From the NCBI GenBank assembly GCA_905235845.1, contig CAJONG010000001.1, positions 1 through 53,009 of the forward strand: a stretch of DNA of 53,009 nucleotides, in the 5' to 3' direction. Position numbers and translations under genes: made by a program. This document shows, piece after piece, positions 49,354 through 53,009 of this stretch (the stretch's first letter is position 1; the number at the start of each line of letters is the position of its first letter). The notes beneath the pieces were generated by a model. The model was not told the DNA's origin, searched no databases, and saw nothing but the letters and a program-made list of their open reading frames with translations. The DNA comes from an uncultured Lachnospiraceae bacterium. Its GTDB lineage: Bacteria > Bacillota > Clostridia > Lachnospirales > Lachnospiraceae.

Positions 49354-50595
49354 ATGAATAAGAAGGATGTACTTGAATTAAAGAAAAGATATAAAAAGGA
49401 ATCCTGCACCATAAGACGCATGGCAGGCTGTTATGTGGATGCCAACAGACATAAGGTGCTTAAGCTTAATGAGGATTTCCTCAATATGAAGGAGGAGGAA
49501 TTCTTCAAATTCATGGAGATAGCCAAGAAGACTCTCACAGGCACGATAGGCAATAATATACTTGAGCTTGACTTCCCTTCCGAAGAGGAAGCGCCCGACG
49601 GCAAGCAGCAGTTCCTCTATGGTCTGCGAGCATCAGCCCTTGACAATGAGGATCTCCTGGACAGACTCTATGACCTTATAATCGACGGATATAATTATGT
49701 GGGGAATTATCTGATACTTGTCTATCATGATGTGTATGATATCATGGATAAGACCTCTGATAATATGAAGACCGGTGAATCGGAAGAGGTATATGAATAT
49801 CTCTTAGTATCAATCTGTCCGGTTGCCCTGTCCAAAGCGGGACTCGGATACAGAGCGGACGAGAACAGGATAGGCGCCCGTATAAGGGACTGGGTAGTGG
49901 GTGTTCCGGATATAGGCTTCTTATTCCCGGCTTTTGATGACAGAAGCGCGGATATACATAGGGTTGATTACTTCGTAAGGGATGCCAAGGATTCACACGC
50001 GGAATTCATAGAGGATGTTCTCGGATGCGGTCCCAAGCGCACCGCCTTTGAACAGCGCAAGGTCTTCTCTTCCATTGTCAAGAGAGCATACGGAGCGGAT
50101 GATGAGCAGGGAGAAGAGGCTCTGATCGGTATTCAGGAGAGCCTTAATAACCGCATAGAGACAGAGGATGCAATGGGCAATGCCGAAGCCATGAGTGTGG
50201 TACTCGATGCCGGAACCATCGATGAAGTGCTTGATGAGAACGGCATAGAAGGTGAGCCTGCAAGGATTATCAAGGAGGTTGTGCTTGAGGAATTCGCCGA
50301 TGAGCTTCCTCCCATGGCTGCGCTTGTGGATAATAAAGCCCTGGAGAAAAACGCCAAGGAGCGTGAGAAGAAGGAATTAGTCAAGGAAGTTGCTTCTCTT
50401 AAATCGGAGATAAAGCGTATGGAGACAGAAAATATCTCCGGCGATGATGTCAAGACATACGATGTGGTCGTTCGTGTCAAGCCCGAGAAGGCTAATCAGA
50501 TCAGATCACAGATGATAGGTGACAAGAAATGCCTCGTCATTCCCATGGAAGACAATGAAAATGTTAATGTCAACGGTGTGAATACCAAGATTTGA
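49354..50595 (+). CDS. DUF4317 family protein
   Basis: The 413-residue protein begins MNKKDVLELKKRYKKESCTIRRMAGCYVDANRHKVLKLNEDFLNMKEEE, the recognised DUF4317 start, with a central basic/hydrophobic region and a C-terminal coiled coil (about 350-380). No function is established; the family occurs widely in Clostridia. ATG 49354 is chosen because GGAG lies seven bases upstream; ATG 49342 lacks a site. It lies four bases before uvrC and may be cotranscribed with it. Confidence 0.85.
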   Translation: MNKKDVLELKKRYKKESCTIRRMAGCYVDANRHKVLKLNEDFLNMKEEEFFKFMEIAKKTLTGTIGNNILELDFPSEEEAPDGKQQFLYGLRASALDNEDLLDRLYDLIIDGYNYVGNYLILVYHDVYDIMDKTSDNMKTGESEEVYEYLLVSICPVALSKAGLGYRADENRIGARIRDWVVGVPDIGFLFPAFDDRSADIHRVDYFVRDAKDSHAEFIEDVLGCGPKRTAFEQRKVFSSIVKRAYGADDEQGEEALIGIQESLNNRIETEDAMGNAEAMSVVLDAGTIDEVLDENGIEGEPARIIKEVVLEEFADELPPMAALVDNKALEKNAKEREKKELVKEVASLKSEIKRMETENISGDDVKTYDVVVRVKPEKANQIRSQMIGDKKCLVIPMEDNENVNVNGVNTKI

Positions 50596-50599
50596 ACAT

Positions 50600-52483
50600 A
50601 TGAGTGATCCCGGCTTTGATATCAAAGACGAACTGAATAAGCTTCCCAAGTCCCCGGGTGTGTATATCATGCGGGATAAGAATGATGATGTGATATATGT
50701 GGGTAAGGCTGTTAATCTGCATAACAGGGTCAGGTCATACTTCCGCGAGAATATCGGCAGAGGTCCGTGGATAGACAGGATGGTAAGGCTGATCGCCTAC
50801 TTCGAATATATAGTTACGGATTCGGAGCTTGAAGCCCTGGTGCTTGAGAATAATCTTATCAAAGAGCATCGCCCCAAGTACAATACGATGCTTGTGGACG
50901 ATAAGACATATCCTTACATCAAGGTCACATCGGAGGATTATCCGAGGATACTTTTTTCCAGAGAGATGAAGAAGGATAAGGCCAGATACTTTGGACCTTA
51001 CACCTCCGCTGCCGCGGTCAAGGATACCATAGAGCTTATCAATAAGCTGTATAAGCTTCGTACCTGTAACGCCAGGGTAGCATATGGGAAGAAGACTACG
51101 GACAGGCCTTGTCTTAATTATCATATAGGTCAGTGTATGGCTCCCTGTCAGGGTGAGGTTACCGTTGATGAGTACAGCGCAAGAGTTGAGCAGGCACTGG
51201 AATTTTTAGGCGGTAATTACAATCCCATAATTACCGCACTTGAGAATGATATGACGGAAGCCGCAGAAGCTCTTGATTATGAGAAGGCTGCGTCGATACG
51301 GGATCTCCTTGGCAGTGTGAAGCAGGTGGCTCAGAAGCAGAAGATAGAGAATTCTGACGGAGAGGACAGAGATATAATCGCTCTCAGTCACAAGGATGCA
51401 GATGCGGTCGTGCAGGTATTCTTCATACGAGGGGGAAGGATGATCGGAAGAGAGCATTTTTTCCTTAAGACGGACGAGGAGAGTACTGATGAGGATATAA
51501 TATCAAGCTTCATCAAGCAGTACTATGCCGGTACTCCATATATACCCAAGGAGATGTATCTGCCGTGTGAGCTTACGGAAGCAGAGCTTATAGAGGATTG
51601 GCTGTCGGGAATAAGGAAGTCGAGGGTACATATCATAGTTCCCAAGATCGGACAGAAGCATAAGCTTGTGGAACTTGCGGCGCAAAATGCGGGTCTGACC
51701 TTAGATAAGGATAAGGAGAGACTTAAGCGCGAGCAGGGCCGAACCATAGGGGCAGTGAAGGAGATAGAGGACATACTCGGTATCAGAGGACTTACGAGGA
51801 TGGAGGCTTTCGATATATCCAATATATCGGGATTCGAGAATGTGGGTTCCATGGTGGTATTCGAAGCCGGCAGACCGAAGCGGAGTGACTACCGTAAGTT
51901 TAAGATCAAGACTGTCGCCGGACCGGATGACTATGCGTGCATGAGAGAAGTGCTTACCAGAAGGTTCACACACGGTCTGACCGAGAGGCAGGAACTTATC
52001 GATAAGGGTGAGGATACGGAGTACGGAAGCTTCACAAGGTTCCCGGATATCCTTATGATGGACGGAGGAAGAGGACAGGTCAATATAGCGCTTGAGGTTC
52101 TTAAGGAGCTTAAGCTTGATATCCCTATATGCGGCATGGTCAAGGATGATAACCACAGGACAAGAGGGCTGTATTACAATAATGTTGAGCTTCCCATAGA
52201 CCGCACTAGCGAGGGCTTTAAGCTGATCACGAGGATACAGGACGAGGCTCACAGATTCGCCATTACATATCACAGAAGCTTAAGGACTAAGGATCAGGTG
52301 CATTCGGTACTTGATGAGATACCGGGAGTCGGACCCAAGAAGCGTAAGAGCCTCATGATGGCATTCGACAGCATAGATGATATTAAGAACGCGGATGTTG
52401 AGAGGCTGTGTGAAGTGGAAGGGATCAGACGCAACGATGCGGATATAATCTATTCATTTTTCCATGATGATATGATAAAATAG
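50600..52483 (+). CDS. uvrC: Excinuclease ABC subunit C
   Basis: The 627-residue nuclease has the GIY-YIG domain (PGVYIMRDKNDDVIYVGKAVNLHNRVRSYF), a cysteine cluster with CLNYHIGQCMAPCQG, a UVR motif (YEKAASIRDLL), the RNase-H-like C-terminal nuclease (FDISNISG, LMMDGGRGQVNIAL) and a terminal HhH pair. It makes both incisions in nucleotide-excision repair. The start has no clear ribosome site but is five bases after DUF4317, so re-initiation is likely. uvrC-hprK order is common in this lineage. Confidence 0.96.
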   Translation: MSDPGFDIKDELNKLPKSPGVYIMRDKNDDVIYVGKAVNLHNRVRSYFRENIGRGPWIDRMVRLIAYFEYIVTDSELEALVLENNLIKEHRPKYNTMLVDDKTYPYIKVTSEDYPRILFSREMKKDKARYFGPYTSAAAVKDTIELINKLYKLRTCNARVAYGKKTTDRPCLNYHIGQCMAPCQGEVTVDEYSARVEQALEFLGGNYNPIITALENDMTEAAEALDYEKAASIRDLLGSVKQVAQKQKIENSDGEDRDIIALSHKDADAVVQVFFIRGGRMIGREHFFLKTDEESTDEDIISSFIKQYYAGTPYIPKEMYLPCELTEAELIEDWLSGIRKSRVHIIVPKIGQKHKLVELAAQNAGLTLDKDKERLKREQGRTIGAVKEIEDILGIRGLTRMEAFDISNISGFENVGSMVVFEAGRPKRSDYRKFKIKTVAGPDDYACMREVLTRRFTHGLTERQELIDKGEDTEYGSFTRFPDILMMDGGRGQVNIALEVLKELKLDIPICGMVKDDNHRTRGLYYNNVELPIDRTSEGFKLITRIQDEAHRFAITYHRSLRTKDQVHSVLDEIPGVGPKKRKSLMMAFDSIDDIKNADVERLCEVEGIRRNDADIIYSFFHDDMIK

Positions 52484-52512
52484 CGATAAGACGGGTGCAT
52501 GGGAGGATTACA

Positions 52513-53009
52513 ATGGCAAGCGTAAAATTAGCAGACATAATCGAACACGGTAAACTGGAGAATCTTACCCCCGAGATAGATATAAAGGGGATCAAGATCA
52601 CCCAGCCGGACATCAACAGACCGGCATTGCAGTTGGCAGGTTATTTTGAACATTACGAATCTACCAGGCTGCAGATCATAGGATATGTGGAATATTCCTA
52701 TATGGAGAATCTGCCAAAGGCTAGACAGAAGGAAATATATGAGCAGCTTCTGTCCTATCCCACACCGGGTATAGTCTTCTGCAGAGAGCTTCATCCCAAT
52801 GAGCTTTTTCGGAAGACGGCTATCAAGCACGGTATACCGCTTCTTATGACGAAGAAGGCTACATCGGCTTACTTCGCAGAGACGGTGCGCTGGCTCAATG
52901 TCAAGCTGGCACCCATGATCTCTGTTCACGGAGTGCTTGTGGATGTGTTCGGTGAAGGCCTCTTAATAACGGGTGAGAGCGGTATAGGCAAGTCGGAAGC
53001 GGCTTTGGA
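52513..53009 (+). CDS. hprK: HPr kinase/phosphorylase, N-terminal part (runs off the window)
   Basis: From ATG 52513 (GGGAGG upstream), 165 residues are readable. The N-terminal domain includes LADIIEHGKLENLT and NRPALQLAGYFEHYESTRLQIIG. It is followed by the catalytic region SVHGVLVDVFGEGLLITGESGIGKSEAAL with its P-loop (GESGIGKS) at the window end. The enzyme phosphorylates HPr at Ser46 and drives CcpA-type carbon catabolite control. The gene is cut by the window edge, not broken. Confidence 0.95.
   Translation, partial: MASVKLADIIEHGKLENLTPEIDIKGIKITQPDINRPALQLAGYFEHYESTRLQIIGYVEYSYMENLPKARQKEIYEQLLSYPTPGIVFCRELHPNELFRKTAIKHGIPLLMTKKATSAYFAETVRWLNVKLAPMISVHGVLVDVFGEGLLITGESGIGKSEAAL

Overview
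The window reads as part of a Lachnospiraceae-type chromosome (Firmicutes, Butyrivibrio/Pseudobutyrivibrio/Roseburia-like). GC content is moderate, AGA/AGG/ATA codons are abundant, and purine-rich Shine-Dalgarno sites precede most genes. Typical Clostridia families are present: DUF4317, YesL, a stand-alone MsmX/UgpC ATPase, a domain-permuted GH3 beta-glucosidase, a YtrA-type GntR with its ABC exporter, and uvrC followed by hprK. There is no sign of a plasmid, prophage, insertion sequence or CRISPR array. Genus-level placement is inference.

Layout. 0-0.7 kb: a tRNA cluster (broken Thr copy, Thr, Tyr, initiator Met, Phe). 0.77-7.1 kb: a metabolic locus arranged around an RpiR regulator. Leftward run amino-acid binding protein, permease, ATPase and nitrilase; rightward run a HemL-like class III aminotransferase and a cytidylate-kinase-like protein, from a consensus promoter. 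7.1-15.7 kb: an accessory stretch rich in membrane-anchored one-component regulators (MerR with 2 TM segments, two XRE proteins with 4-6 TM segments plus one decayed copy, and a LuxR protein with a polytopic N-terminus). It also holds a YhfC intramembrane protease, a flavin reductase, a divergent MazEF pair and a secreted Ig-like protein. 15.8-22.1 kb: HD-GYP phosphodiesterase, MFS transporter, HAD phosphatase, exonuclease III, Orn/Lys/Arg decarboxylase. 22.2-33 kb: three small accessory genes, then a version of the conserved Firmicutes yaa cluster (gmk-like, yaaR, holB, ricT, trmN6, rsmI), with an amino-acid ABC pair and rpe lying before metG. 32.8-41.7 kb: hydrolase, GNAT, YesL, diguanylate cyclase, MsmX, CdaR/PucR-type regulator, SPFH protein, NrdG-like activase, tadA. 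41.7-53 kb: SRP RNA, GH3 enzyme, GntR-ABC operon, cyclophilin, DUF4317, uvrC and the start of hprK.

Functional themes. Import and processing of nitrogenous compounds is represented by two ABC systems, one lacking a local ATPase. Sugar use is represented by MsmX, GH3, HprK and Rpe. Cyclic-di-GMP turnover has one synthase and one HD-GYP hydrolase. Replication, repair and translation upkeep is represented by holB, xth, uvrC, tadA, trmN6, rsmI, metG and the SRP RNA.

Most notable observations: (1) the binding protein at 28570-29358 has its two lobes in swapped order, a circular permutation, while the binding protein at 3036-3923 is in normal order; (2) the MerR-TM/YbjQ/YhfC operon has a 19-bp-spacer MerR promoter and could be a regulated-proteolysis switch; (3) membrane-tethered transcription factors are clustered; (4) a hairpin element lies directly upstream of two unrelated genes; (5) the RpiR-centred locus may encode an unassigned amino-compound pathway.
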